Source of the DNA: Cryphonectria parasitica EP155
Taxonomy: Eukaryota > Ascomycota > Sordariomycetes > Diaporthales > Cryphonectriaceae
NCBI RefSeq assembly: GCF_011745365.1
Contig: NW_024468909.1
Span: forward strand, 5,828,001 to 5,892,000
DNA: 64,000 nucleotides
Direction of reading: 5' to 3'
Notes under the pieces: model-generated
Told to the model about the DNA's origin: nothing
The model's database searches: none
What the model saw: only the letters and a program-made list of their open reading frames with translations
Shown: piece after piece, positions 1 to 11,100 of the stretch
Layout of the letters: each line of letters opens with the position of its first letter
Position numbering within the stretch: the first letter of the stretch is position 1
Made by a program: the position numbers and the translations under genes

Positions 1-432
1 GGACTAGGAACAGGAGAAGAGTAGGAAAAGAGACAACAAGCAGCAGGTGCAGCAGGCTGTTCTTTGTTGTTTTATGAAACATTACTGACAGGGCACACTA
101 CTGTGGCACGGCGTTTGGCCACACTGCAGAGCTAGGTACGTCATTGGTCCGCCTGCGGGTTCACGCGTTGGGGAGCACTGGGAGCTACTGGAGCCACCCA
201 CTGCCACCGCATGCAGTTGACAGGCTACAGGGGTTGGTCACGCACTAACAATCCATCCAGGCTTAGCGCCCCCAGCTCTCTGAGACCCCTGAAGCCCGGG
301 GGCGGGAAGAGAGTGCCTCAAAAGCTTCCACCGTGGCCTGGCCTGTGTCGCGACAGCTGTTATCGCTCGGAACCGCTTGAACATTTACCAACCTGTCCCC
401 GAGCACAGCAACACCACACATCAGCGCCCATC
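1..432. other. Leader/promoter of the p24 gene
   Basis: No gene is supported here. The frame used by the p24 protein is open back to an ATG at 211, but that extension is rich in Arg and Pro and would bury the obvious signal peptide, so I read it as 5' untranslated sequence. Confidence 0.5.
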
Positions 433-1244
433 ATGCAGCTGACAACCCTCGCGTGCGGGCTGCTCGCCCTCTTTGCCTCTCAGGTGTCGGCGACGGCATT
501 GACCTACAAGCTGGTCGCGAACGAGAAGGCATGTTTCTATGCCAACAACCAGGAAAAGGCCCAGAAGATCGCATTCTACTTTGCTGTACGTTGCTGCTGT
601 CCCCTCCCTTTGCAACCCTTTCCCAGTGCCTACCGATGATGCGTTCAGGAAGAGCTGACCAGACTTAATAGGTACAATCCGGTGGCTCTTTCGATGTTGA
701 CTTCGAGGTTACCGCCCCGTCGGGCAAAATTGTCACAGAAGGCACAAAAGAACGCCAGGGAGACTTTGTCTTCACGGGCAACGAGATCGGCGACTACTCG
801 TTCTGCTTCAACAACGAGATGAGTACAGTTACCGACAAGTTCGTCGACTTTGAGATTGCCGTACGTCACCTCACGTCCCTCCCCCCCCCCCCCTTCGCGG
901 CGGGTACTTGGGCTGTTCTGTCCCCCCTTTACTCACCACCGCATGATATTCAGGTCGAGAACGAAGCCCGAGTCGACCTCCCATCAAAGAAGGGAACTTC
1001 TCCTGAGCAGACCACCTCCCTCGAGGAGTCCGTTATAAAGATCTCTGGCCAGCTGTCGACCATGTCCCGCAACCAGAAGTACTTCCGCACGCGCGAGAAC
1101 CGCAACTTCAGCACTGTCAGGAGCACAGAGAAGAGGATCGTCAACTTCAGCCTGGTGCAGTGCGGCCTCATTATCTGCATGGGCGCTCTCCAGGTGTTTG
1201 TGGTGCGCTTCTTCTTCCAGGGCGCGAGAAAGGGCTATGTATAA
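433..1244 (+). CDS. p24 (emp24/gp25L/Erp) family cargo receptor
   Basis: Three exons, 433-585, 672-860 and 954-1244, give 210 residues, the usual p24 length. A hydrophobic signal peptide covers about residues 1-20. A GOLD domain follows with the paired cysteines (ACFY near the start, YSFCF later), then a coiled-coil stretch and one C-terminal membrane helix. The short cytosolic tail starts with aromatic residues (RFFFQ), as in tails read by COPII. p24 proteins are type I membrane proteins that cycle between ER and Golgi and load cargo into COPII/COPI vesicles. The start at 433 is chosen because it begins the signal peptide. The tail suggests an Erp-type subfamily member (possibly Erp3-like), but I cannot settle which. 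Intron 2 carries a 13-base poly-C run. Confidence 0.9.
881..893 (+). repeat. Poly-C tract in p24 intron 2
   Basis: Thirteen consecutive C lie 20 bases past the intron 2 donor (861). The run is C on the transcribed sense strand, like several other intronic runs in this window. Confidence 0.9.
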
Positions 1245-1912
1245 ACCATACGAGCATAGTAAGAGAAGAGAGGGGAAGAAAAGAGAGAGAGAAAAGGGGA
1301 GGGGGTTGTCAATACCCGAGGTGCTCGAGTTGGTCATGGGAGTTTCATGCACGGCGTTTACTCTGATAGCCTCATCGGCGGATGTCACGAATCGGTTTTC
1401 TAGGACAGGGAAAAGAATATCACGATCAATCATAGAATGAGGAGTATGAATGTTTCTATGAGAAGTCCCTTCATAAGACCAGCCATATAGTACTTGAGCT
1501 GATGATCCCTTCTGACTGATGAGTATACTCTGAAGATAATTCGTGGACAACATTCATGCCACCTGTAACTTGAAATACAGTGATGTTTGAATCTGAATGC
1601 TCTTGTTCACGCTGGATACCAATTATACGCCTCCTTCGTTGTTCAATTGCATGCAGGTTCGCCGCGCACGACGCCTGGCATTTTGGGCTTAGGTGAACAT
1701 GGGGCGTTTCTCTACTGGGCCTGGTGCAGAGGTGTGGGCGCTAGTGGCCCGTGCGACAGGCAAAACTGCACCCAGGCCAAACATACACTGTAGAAGCCCG
1801 CCCCCGTCCGACCTAGCAACTTCTGGAAATAATTAATCACCTCCGCCTCTCCTTCTTCTTCACCACATCAACCCCAACATCCAGCGCCATACCCCCTCCC
1901 AACGCGCCCAGT
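1245..1912. other. Intergenic: p24 3' end and PRP45 promoter
   Basis: Between two same-strand genes. A purine-rich GA stretch (about 1255-1306) lies just after the p24 stop and CT-rich sequence (about 1845-1862) precedes PRP45. The minus-strand frame 984-1553 is a shadow of p24 exon 3. Confidence 0.5.
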
Positions 1913-3637
1913 ATGGCTTCCCTGGCATCCGCCCTCTCGCAATCCCTCCCGAAACCAACCTACACGGGCGAAGACGAGGAACTCCCCACGCGCGCCACCC
2001 AGCGCAGCGGCCCACGCATCGTCGGCCCCGGCCACTTCGACGAGACCGCCGTCGTTCTCAAGCGCGCCGGCGGGCCCCCTCTCTATGGGCAGCGGGTAGG
2101 ATGGCGACCGCGTAATCCAGAGGACTTTGGCGATGGCGGCGCCTTCCCCGAGATCCACATCGCACAGTACCCCCTGGACATGGGCCGCAAGGGCGGTTCG
2201 GCGTCCAAGTCGAACGCGCTGGCCCTGACTGTCGATGCTGACGGCAAGGTGAACTACGACGCCATCGCGAAGCAAGGCCATGCCGAGGGCCGCATCGTCC
2301 AGACGAGCTTCAAGGACCTGATCCCTCTGCGGCAGCGCGCCGATGCGGGCGAGCTCAACCTCGAGCGGCCCAGCGAGGAGGAGGTCGCCGCCACGACGGA
2401 GCGGACCAAGGCCGCGCTGGAGAAGCTGGTCAGCGGCGCGGTGGCATCGCAGAAGCCAAAGAATATCAATGTTGGCGGGAAAAGAGACCCGACATTTGTG
2501 CGGTATACGCCGGCCAACCAGATGGGCGACAGTTCCAAGAAGCAGGACCGCATCATGAAGATCGTCGAGAGGCAGCGTGATCCGATGGAGCCTCCCAAGT
2601 TCCGAATCAAGAAGATCCCGCGTGGACCGCCATCACCTCCGCCGCCCGTGCTGAGGTCGCCGCCGAGAAAGCTGACGGCCCAGGACCAGGAGGACTGGAG
2701 AATCCCGCCGCCTGTGTCGAATTGGAAAAACCCAAAGGGATTCACGGTACCGCTGGACAAGAGATTGGCTGCCGACGGGCGTGGGCTTCAGGATGTACAG
2801 ATCAACGACAAATTTGCGCAGTTCTCAGAGGCCCTGTTCATGGCGGACAGACATGCAAGAGAAGAGGTCAAGCAGCGGGCACTCATGCAGCAGCGCCTGG
2901 CGGAGAAGGAGAAGCAGCAGAAGGAGGAGAACCTCCGGATGCTTGCACAACAGGCACGGGAAGAGAAGGCCGGCAGCAGCAGCAGACGCAGGTCCCGGTC
3001 TGGTAGTTACGACAGCCGCTCCGACGCTGGGTCGGCATATGACAGCGATGACTCTGCCGTCCGTGAACGAGAGGAGGCACGCAAGGAGAGGCGTCGTGAG
3101 GAAGAGCGCAAGCTTCGGCAGTCACGCATGGGCGCGGAGCGACGTATACAGGTCATGGCCCGCGAGCAGAACCGGGACATATCAGAGAAGATCGCCCTCG
3201 GCCTGGCGAAGCCTACGCAGAGCAAAGAGGGCATGTACGACTCTCGGCTCTTCAACCAGACCAGTGGGTTTGACAGCGGCTTCAACGAGGACAACCCGTA
3301 CGACAAGCCGCTGTTTGCGGCGCAGGATGCCATCAGTAGCATCTACCGACCACGTGCAAATATGGACGATGACGATGAGGCAGCAGGCGACAAGGAGATG
3401 GAGAAGATTCAGAAGTCAGCCAGGTTCGGGGAGGTGCTGGGGCGCGGCAAGTTCAGGGGTGCTGAGGATGCAGAGGCCCGGGAGGGCCCAGTGCAATTCG
3501 AGAAGGAAACAGCGGACCCGTTCAATGTCGAGAAGTTTCTGTCAGAGGTGGAGCAGTCCTCGAGCAAGAGAGGATACGGTCTTCAAGAGGCCGAAGACCG
3601 CAAGTCGAAGAGGCCCCGCGTGGAAGATGACGACTAG
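1913..3637 (+). CDS. PRP45: Pre-mRNA-processing protein 45 (SNW/SKIP)
   Basis: A single uninterrupted exon of 574 residues. The SNW domain occupies roughly residues 170-340 and contains the signature SNWKN-PKGFT followed by PLDKRLAADGRG and the conserved helix with RHAREEV. A proline-rich stretch (SPPPPV) precedes it. The C-terminal third is charged: an RS/SR patch, a long K/E/R helix and the DRDISEKIALG-like element, ending in a basic nuclear-type tail. Prp45/SKIP is a component of the activated spliceosome (NineTeen-related complex) needed for the catalytic steps, and a transcription co-regulator in animals. The ATG at 1913 follows a pyrimidine-rich leader. Length agrees with filamentous fungal orthologues. 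Being intronless is notable for a splicing factor in this intron-rich neighbourhood. Confidence 0.95.
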   Translation: MASLASALSQSLPKPTYTGEDEELPTRATQRSGPRIVGPGHFDETAVVLKRAGGPPLYGQRVGWRPRNPEDFGDGGAFPEIHIAQYPLDMGRKGGSASKSNALALTVDADGKVNYDAIAKQGHAEGRIVQTSFKDLIPLRQRADAGELNLERPSEEEVAATTERTKAALEKLVSGAVASQKPKNINVGGKRDPTFVRYTPANQMGDSSKKQDRIMKIVERQRDPMEPPKFRIKKIPRGPPSPPPPVLRSPPRKLTAQDQEDWRIPPPVSNWKNPKGFTVPLDKRLAADGRGLQDVQINDKFAQFSEALFMADRHAREEVKQRALMQQRLAEKEKQQKEENLRMLAQQAREEKAGSSSRRRSRSGSYDSRSDAGSAYDSDDSAVREREEARKERRREEERKLRQSRMGAERRIQVMAREQNRDISEKIALGLAKPTQSKEGMYDSRLFNQTSGFDSGFNEDNPYDKPLFAAQDAISSIYRPRANMDDDDEAAGDKEMEKIQKSARFGEVLGRGKFRGAEDAEAREGPVQFEKETADPFNVEKFLSEVEQSSSKRGYGLQEAEDRKSKRPRVEDDD

Positions 3638-5327
3638 AGTGAATAATAGCATCTGCTGGTGGCAGCATTCCCAATGGCATCACAATTTGACATCTCGAGC
3701 ATCATCTCATGGGTGCTTCACGGAAGGAGTAGCGAGCTCGGAGACTTGTGCCTCATCTCATCACATCCCAGCTGTAGATGTGCTGGGAAAATAAAATCAT
3801 CACACCTTCGTTGGCGGTCTACTCTGGCGGTATTGCTTCCATCAAAATAATTAAGCTTCTAGACCCCCAAAGCATGTGGTTGCAGATCAATGCTCGACAA
3901 CTTTCATGCTCGCTATTTTTATGCAGGGTTCGAACTGCTCCGGATCCTGAAACCAACCTTGGGAGAAAGCGGCGAATAAGCTTGCTCTCTCTCTCTCTCT
4001 CTCTCTCTTCTGTCGACTCGACATATTGAAAGGGAATAGAACGTTAAGGTTCGGGGAACGAACAGAGAAACAAATCCACGTGGACCAGATTTATTGAACG
4101 GCCTTCGAGCCGCGAGAAAATCAATTATCCGCTTTCGCTGTCGCAACAGAATGGAGCTGCACATGCCTGAGACGGAAAGCTGATTCGCCCTTGGCTTCGC
4201 ACAGCTCTTGGTACCATGTCGGGAAACATGGGACGGAAGTTGAAGTATCCTTCTTCACTGGTCCTCGCTGCTGAAACTCCTTCTGGTACAAACTGTGTTG
4301 AAGAAGGCGGGGCCTTCCAAGGGGTGGGGACAACAGCCAGCATCAGAAAAGCAAATCGCTGGTTGAAGTACTCCCCCCTCACGAACATGATCTGCGTCAA
4401 CTTTTCCCCCGGGCAGCTGTCAACCACAAAAGTCGTCCATCTTTCATCCCAGGCCCTGAGACAGTGCCGAGAAGGCAGCAACAGGCAAAGCACTGGCCCC
4501 TTGCCAATAGACGACTCCGTGCGCGACCCATGTCGTCGCCTCGTCCCATCAGAACCGTCCACGAATCCTCCGATCATTGATGAGCCCCGGTTGCATATTG
4601 TCTTGGCTCGATATTGTGATAGGACGGATGACATGCATAGACAACACGGCCTCATCTCCGACATCAACGTCTTGGGTTGGGGAAAGACTCCTCCGGCTTG
4701 GGTCTTCCGCACCCTCAAAGGCGCTTTCCTCGCCATACACTTTCTTTCTTGTTTTCTTCCCAGACATGTCGAGATTCAGAATGTGTGTGGCACGCAAGTG
4801 CGTTGTCATCTACCCGTTCATTGCTTGAACTTTGTGGACCCGAGGGGCGAAAACAGGATTGTGTAGTCAAACACAGCGGCTCGGGCAAAGACGACGACGC
4901 ATAAGGAAAACATAATGTTGGGATCACTGGCGGCGCTCGCTTGATCGACTGGATATCTAACCTGTGTATCCTCCCCCTCCCCCTTCTTGTGGATTTTTCT
5001 GCCCTGGCTCTTGTCGCAGATGGTGTAGTCCTCCTCTGTAATTTATTCAATATTATTTTTTATGGTGTCAACACCAGCAGCAATTCTCATGGTCTCTCCA
5101 TATCTGTTTCCTCTGGCCAGCATTTGGGCGCTCCTTTGAGAGACAAATCAAAGTCTGGAGGAGATCTGTTACATGTTCCTTTCCCTATAATGGGCAGGGA
5201 CTGGTCTAGAAGATATCTATAGGCAACTTACCTGGTGAACCCGCAGTGTCGTTCACTCCAGCTTGGGGTCGAGACATAGGCGACAGGGCTCGTTCTTCAA
5301 CAAGAGGTTGCTATTCCCAAGGGAGAT
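3638..5327. other. Intergenic, no supported gene
   Basis: 1.7 kb holding a CT microsatellite and two overlapping opposite-strand ORFs (216 codons + at 4216-4866, 203 codons - at 4125-4736). Neither resembles a family I know, and I see no splice structure that extends either. Confidence 0.5.
3985..4008 (+). repeat. (CT)12 microsatellite
   Basis: Twelve perfect CT units in intergenic DNA. Confidence 0.95.
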
Positions 5328-6287
5328 ATGCCTACACCCTCTTTCAGGGTCAGCCTGGCTGGGCTCAGCTTGATCCGGGCTCCAGAAGGCCCAGCACCCA
5401 GTACATCCTCCATCTACAGCCAAGACCGATATTCATGGACCTCATCGGTTTATAGCCAGGATGAACCACTTCCTGCGCCGGCAGAAGACAAGAAGCCTCT
5501 ACTGCTCCAGCGGGCGGACACAGACCTCTCCGCAACGTCCTCCGCCAAAACTCTGCTCACCATCTACGATGCAGAGACGATCAAATCCCTGGGCTACAAG
5601 CCCTTCGAGTACTGGAAGGGCCCCAAGCCAACTGCCTACCCAGTCGACTTTCGGAAGCAAAAGACCAATGCTGCCAAACCGTCCCGGCCAAAGACACCTC
5701 GGATTTCGATCCTCAAATCCTCATCAGCATCTTCCAACATCGCCCTCAAGCCGATACCTCACGTCAGAGTCCGCGAGCTGAAGGGGTACATGGATGCCGA
5801 AGACACCCCACCACGAACGCCGACGATAAAAGAGAGGTACCGGCAGAGGCAGGCTGAGCGCGCAAAGAGGCGACGCGATCTTGTGCATGGAGGCGGCAAT
5901 TGGCCGGGCTGGGTACCCGATAAGAAGGTACACATGAAGAAGCAGCAGCAGCAGCAGCAACAACAACACCGAAAATGGACGCGAATAATAGGAGACGAGA
6001 AGAGGGAGAAGCTGGAGGAATGGGACCTGGAGAAACGGCAGTCGACGGGATCGACGGTCTTTGTCAACAGGATAGAGAGGTGGTGGGATCCACTGATGTG
6101 GAGGCGGCGCATTTGGGGCATCCTCGGCATTCTCCTGGTCCTCTTGACCGCTGGCGGTCTCATCGCTGCGATGGTATCGTCCAAAGCCAACCTGGACGGC
6201 CCTGTTCTCAAATACAGGACATCAGATTACCACCTGACCCGGGCCTTGGTGACCGAGGGCTTGCGTGTTCCCTCGTCACCTCCGTAA
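5328..6287 (+). CDS. Hypothetical single-pass membrane protein with poly-Q
   Basis: An uninterrupted 319-codon frame that I do not recognise as a named family. The N-terminal third is Ser/Pro-rich with a repeated Y-S-Q-D element (SIYSQDRYSW, SVYSQDE). A conserved-looking core follows (DAETIKSLGYKPFEYWKGPKPTAYPVDF). The middle is strongly basic (RYRQRQAERAKRRRD) with a run of nine glutamines from CAG/CAA codons at about 5940-5967. One membrane helix sits near residues 262-285 after a Trp/Arg-rich stretch (RWWDPLMWRRRIW), leaving a short C-terminal tail. The layout suggests a tail-proximal anchored protein with a long basic cytosolic or nucleoplasmic domain. The start could lie elsewhere because the first 40 residues are low complexity. 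Similar proteins appear to occur in other ascomycetes, but I cannot name a function. Confidence 0.7.
   Translation: MPTPSFRVSLAGLSLIRAPEGPAPSTSSIYSQDRYSWTSSVYSQDEPLPAPAEDKKPLLLQRADTDLSATSSAKTLLTIYDAETIKSLGYKPFEYWKGPKPTAYPVDFRKQKTNAAKPSRPKTPRISILKSSSASSNIALKPIPHVRVRELKGYMDAEDTPPRTPTIKERYRQRQAERAKRRRDLVHGGGNWPGWVPDKKVHMKKQQQQQQQQHRKWTRIIGDEKREKLEEWDLEKRQSTGSTVFVNRIERWWDPLMWRRRIWGILGILLVLLTAGGLIAAMVSSKANLDGPVLKYRTSDYHLTRALVTEGLRVPSSPP
5940..5967 (+). repeat. CAG/CAA tract encoding poly-Q
   Basis: Mixed CAG and CAA triplets give nine glutamines in frame within the hypothetical membrane protein. Confidence 0.9.
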
Positions 6288-6725
6288 TTTTCGCCTTGCT
6301 TCGTCATTTCTCTCCAAGCAATTCACCATATCCCAACTTTCTTGGGGCAGACCCAAGGCGTCTTTGTCCAGCTGGCACTTCCAGCCTTGACTAGATCAAA
6401 CATTCCCTATCTACATATTTTACTATACAATACGAAATATGAGAGTTTTTAGCGGAATCACTAGAAACCCGAGTGGAATGTGTGCCACACAGATGGAACT
6501 GCCATTGAAAAATAGAACTCTAATGATGTCTAGCGGGGATGTCCTGTACGCCGATGCTCTTATCACGAGCTTGCCACCGCCAACGCCCTCAACCACCCGT
6601 AACGCCTTGAGCCAGAAACCGTGGGCATGCATGTAAACACAACTGTACAAACCCTGCACAGAGCCTTCTCATCTTATCCTCGTTTGTGCGTGTATTCCCA
6701 CCTGTTCTTACAAAGGACTCTTCTC
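6288..6725. other. Convergent 3' region
   Basis: 438 bases between two gene ends facing each other. No structure or coding evidence noted. Confidence 0.5.
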
Positions 6726-7498
6726 CTACGACTCCTCCTCCTTGGGCATCCTCATCCAAGCATCGATAGCTGCGCTAAAAGCCGCAAAGCCCGCACACCC
6801 AACAGCCGCCGCCTGCGGGCCGCCATGCCGCGCGAGGATGGCCCCCGTCATGCACCCGGCCGCGACGCCGTTGCTCAGCTCGTTCTTGGCGCGGTACCCC
6901 TCGATGCCGCACTCGATGCCCGAGAACAGGGCGCCGACCATGCCAAAGTTCTTGGCCGTGCTGAAGGAGCGGGCGCCCATGTCCTTGAACCCGATCCGGA
7001 GCTGCTGTTTCCACGGGAGAGAGGAGATGGGGGTCTGGTTGGCGCCGGGGACGGTCGCTGTGTGCATGGGGGTGTCGTAGGCCATCTGAGAGGGAGAGGA
7101 AGAGAGAGGAAGATCAGCCCACGGTCGCGTTATAGAGAGAGCAAATTAGAGTGGTTGGAAAGGGAAGGAAAACATACAGAAGCCATAAAAGCACCAAACA
7201 AACCGCCCAGCCCGAAGCCCATAACTCCAGACATGACAGTCTTCGCGTAGCACGACTCCATCAGGCCTTGCATCTTACGCATGTCTGACATCTAATTACG
7301 TCTTGTTAGCATTTCATTTTTGTGGTTCTCCCTTGTCATACAGACAAAGGACCAAGGACAGAGGGCCTGTGGCCGTGGTGCCGGGCAAGTTGCGCTGATC
7401 TGACTGACCATCTTAACATTGGGATCGTTTGGGTCCATGGCGCCTGCACCCGACATGCCCGGCAGCGGGGAAGGGCTTCCTGCGCCTGGGAAACTCAT
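6726..7498 (-). CDS. TIM22: Tim22, mitochondrial inner-membrane carrier translocase subunit
   Basis: Three exons read leftwards: 7498-7409, 7291-7178 and 7085-6726, giving 187 residues as expected for Tim22. Exon 1 encodes a Gly/Pro-rich N terminus; exon 2 the conserved QGLMESC and first Gly-rich membrane segment; exon 3 the [15 protein letters not shown] segment and the loop/helix [17 protein letters not shown], followed by [16 protein letters not shown]. The conserved Cys pair (MESC in exon 2 and ECGIE in exon 3) is intact. Tim22 is the channel of the TIM22 complex that inserts metabolite carriers into the mitochondrial inner membrane. Introns are 117 and 92 bases with GTCAGT and GTATGT donors. 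Exons 2 and 3 both open with ATG, so those codons are internal methionines and not starts. Confidence 0.93.
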
Positions 7499-8180
7499 GA
7501 TCTTTTCGGACAGAGGTCGTGGCTCGAAGAAGGGTGAGCGTGGAAAGGGCTGCGGGCGATGGTAAGAAAGAGCAACGACGAAGTAAATGGCCAGAGACTT
7601 TCGATTTATTACACGGAAGCGCTGGTTTGGCTGCTAGGAAGATTTTTGATAAGATAAGATCCCGCCAACTTTTGCAGTGGGCCGGTCTCGGGCCCCCAAG
7701 GCGGTTAGCTGGGCAGATGTCAGACACCAACGAAGCATTCCACGTCTCTCTTGTTTGCTTTCTTTCAATTAAATTAATATAATAAAAAGAAAAGAAAAGA
7801 AAGAAGAACAACAGCAAAGAGAAGGATAACTTGGCTTCGATATTCACGTACGGTTTTGGTAGGTCTAAAGAATCGTTTATGCAACGACTAGTCTTTGCTT
7901 GCCAACAGGTTTCCGGAGAGGCGAAAGAAAGAAACAAAAGATGCCCGCCCGCGAATTTCCCCCACCCCGTCCCCTGGCGTGTTCATGTCAATATTCTTAT
8001 TGTCCCACTCCTGCGCCCGATGCTTGCTGCTTGCTGAACATATGAGATGTCGGCAGGCTAAATACATACAAGGCCGATCCATCAGTTTCTTCCGAGGAAT
8101 CTTCGGTTTGGTACACAGAGCGTTGCATTTTAAAATCGTACTTCGCCCCTTGATGCCAACTACAAGTCCGCCACGCAGAG
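7499..8180. other. Intergenic: TIM22 promoter and deubiquitinase 3' end
   Basis: 682 bases between tandem minus-strand genes. A purine-rich AG/A stretch (about 7777-7825) is present. No coding evidence. Confidence 0.5.
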
Positions 8181-11100
8181 CTACTTAAGAAACAGATCTC
8201 CAGTACCATTGCGTGCTGACCGTGTACGGTCAACATGGTCCAATCCGAGATTATCGTCGTCTTCAGTAGCCAGCTCAGTCAGAACATCATCTGTACTTGA
8301 GTTAGCATTTGAGCAGAGAAAGAGAACAAGAGGCGCGGGGGGGGGGGGGGGGCTCCTCCCCGTGGCCAGCTTACCATCTTGAAGGTAGTGCACCTTCGAG
8401 TACGGACGTCGGACCAGTGCGAACTTGATCTTCTCAAAGCTCTTGCCCTTCAGACCTGTCCGCTTCTCCAGGCGCTTCTTGGTATCGCTGAATTTCTCGT
8501 CCTATATATGCCCGCGTCAGCCGGTAAATCTTAGCCTGGGAATTGCACCTCCGCCTACCTTGACAAGTAAGAACCTGAATGGCATGCCATGCGCACGATT
8601 GGGCTCATTTTGAAAGTGGAAGCAATTGATAAAGTCCTTATCTGTCGCGTCCGCTTCCTCCTCCAACATCCGCTCGGCGACGAGCCCGGTGTACTCGTTA
8701 ATACTAATAACGGGATACTCGCGGGACATCTCTCGGAAGATTTTATGATTGTTCACCTCGAACACCCTGATCTTACCCGCTTCGGCCTCGTCGGGAATCT
8801 GGGCCTTCTTGACGACGCCACTGATGACGTCCTCAATGATTCCGTTCTTGGCCACCAGTATATCGAGGGGTTCCTGCCATTCCTGTTCAGCTGATGACAA
8901 TCGTATCAAAACACACGACAAACGCCCTTACCTCCTTGGTGATGCCTTCGCTTAGCCAGGTGATCTTAATGTTCTTCTTGGTATCAAGCTCAGCCAGACT
9001 CATGTCTAGTACCTCAAAGTACAATGCGTCGTTCCTGTGGCCCTGGTTGAGCGTCGAGTACCCGGACGGGGTCAGGATGCTCTGCAGGGTTTGATTGGTG
9101 GACAGCCGCTTTATGGCAACTCTGGGGGCAGCAGTGGCGGCATTCACTGTATAGAAGCGCAGGTGTGTTGGGTCCGCCTCCAGCGCGGCACCAACCTTCT
9201 CGGCCAGCTGGTCGTATGTGATCTTCGCACTAAGAACAAGCTCAAATGGAGGGTACTTGTTGGGATCAGCTCGTGTTGGGTGCGCATGGAACTTGACCGT
9301 CCTCTTGTACTGGAGGAAATCGTAGTACTCTCGTGCGTCCTCGCAACGGTCTGCCTTCTTGGCACTACACCACCACCTGTTAGTGAGGGCCCGGGAGAAG
9401 AGCTACTGGTCGTCATCAGGTCACTTACAGTTCCTCGGATGCCTTGTCGCCCAGTCCGAGCCTCTTCTCAAGACCCGATTTCTTCTCAGTCGTCCTCTGA
9501 AAGCAGACAATGTCGCCGTCCTGGAGCTCAGCAGTCTTGAGCGTCTGTTTCGCCCTGAGGCTCTCGATCATGGTGGGCTTGATCTCTTCCCAGAGCATGA
9601 CCTTATCATCTCCAGGCAGCTTCTCGCCCCAGCCCATCTTCTTACAAATCAAGGGGACAAGTTCCTCGACCTTCTTTTCCTTGTTGATGTAGACGTGTCC
9701 TATACCGTGGAGAGACTGGTTCTCGGCATCGAAGTGTTTCAAGAAGAGCAAGATCAGGTCATTCTTCACCACCATGCCGTTGCTCTGGCCCTGGTACGTT
9801 GGCCAAACAGCCTCGCCCTCGGCACTGACCTCCTCCGCAACTTCGACCCAAACACGAAGCATGTTGTTGTGGTGGCTTTGGGACTTGTTGTAGCTCTCTT
9901 CCACCGTCAGGCGCGTGTCCATCATGGGGGTGTCGGGGCGGACGGTCTTGTTCTGTCGATTCACCATCAGCCAGAGGCGCACTTTCTTCGGATCCTCTTC
10001 AATGTCCTCGGCGATGCGGTTGACAAGGTCCTGCACGGTGGAAGAACGCAACGTCCGATAGTACCTGGGCGCAGACAGATCCAGCTCGGGGTTCGCCTCA
10101 AAGTTTCCGAGATCCGTTCCGCCATGCTCTGCGAAACTAGACGGCACGATGGCCCTGACAGTCATGTAGAGGTGCTGCTCCTCACGCTCTTTCCTTCTAG
10201 CTTCGCGGATGGCTGCCTCCTCTTCGAACCTGAGACGCAGATGCTTGGGGATATCCTCCTGGGTGACAGGGCAGAGGATATTGTCCAACCTGGACTGCCG
10301 GATGTACACCAACATGTAGGCGCTGTTAGGGCGCATAATAGGCGCTTTCCTCTGCAGAGGGTTCCGGACATTGTTCTGCGGTTGCCGGTACTCGCCGCCA
10401 AAGTTGTCTTCTAGCACTTCGCGACTTGTCGCCTTGGTCACCTTGTCGTCATCGTACTTGTAGAACCATCCCTCCTTGTTTGGCTTCAAAAATGCATAGT
10501 AGTGACCTGCATTGAGGTCACCACTATGCACTAGCACACCATGCAGCTGGTATGTCCATGGCTGAGACTTGTCGGCGTCCTCCGACAGAAACGGCGACGC
10601 GTCGAAGGTCTCGGGGAACTCATACCGGTCATTGATCTTCGTCATGGTGTCCCTCATGTAGTCATACTCGAAGCGCTTGAGCTGCAAGTGCAGGACATCA
10701 GGAAAGCTCATGAATATGACACCCTTGTTAGCGTCCTGCAGCTTGAACTGGTCGCCTGCCATGTACTGGTTCTCGCCCTCCATCTTCTCGACCTGGATGT
10801 AGTCTTGAAAGCTCTCCTGCAGGTTCTTGTTTCCAGAGACGTTGAGCTGGACGTCCCAGAAGTCTTCTACTCGACTGGATTCGTAGTCGACGTTGATGCA
10901 CGATATGTACGTCTTGATCTTGCCGCTGAACATCTGCGGCAAGACGTTCTGGGCCTTGGTGCCCTTCATCTTTTCTTCCATGCGCTCCATCAGCTTGCGC
11001 GACAGCTCCTGTACGTCCTGCTGCTCAAAAATATGTCTCGTCTCCCAGCCAAAGGACTTGGTCAGCTCATTCGTGCCTACTGCCGAATTCGAGGTCTGCA

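Noticed and set aside
9359..10414. 351-codon plus-strand ORF
   Set aside because: Shadow of the deubiquitinase exon 4 on the other strand.
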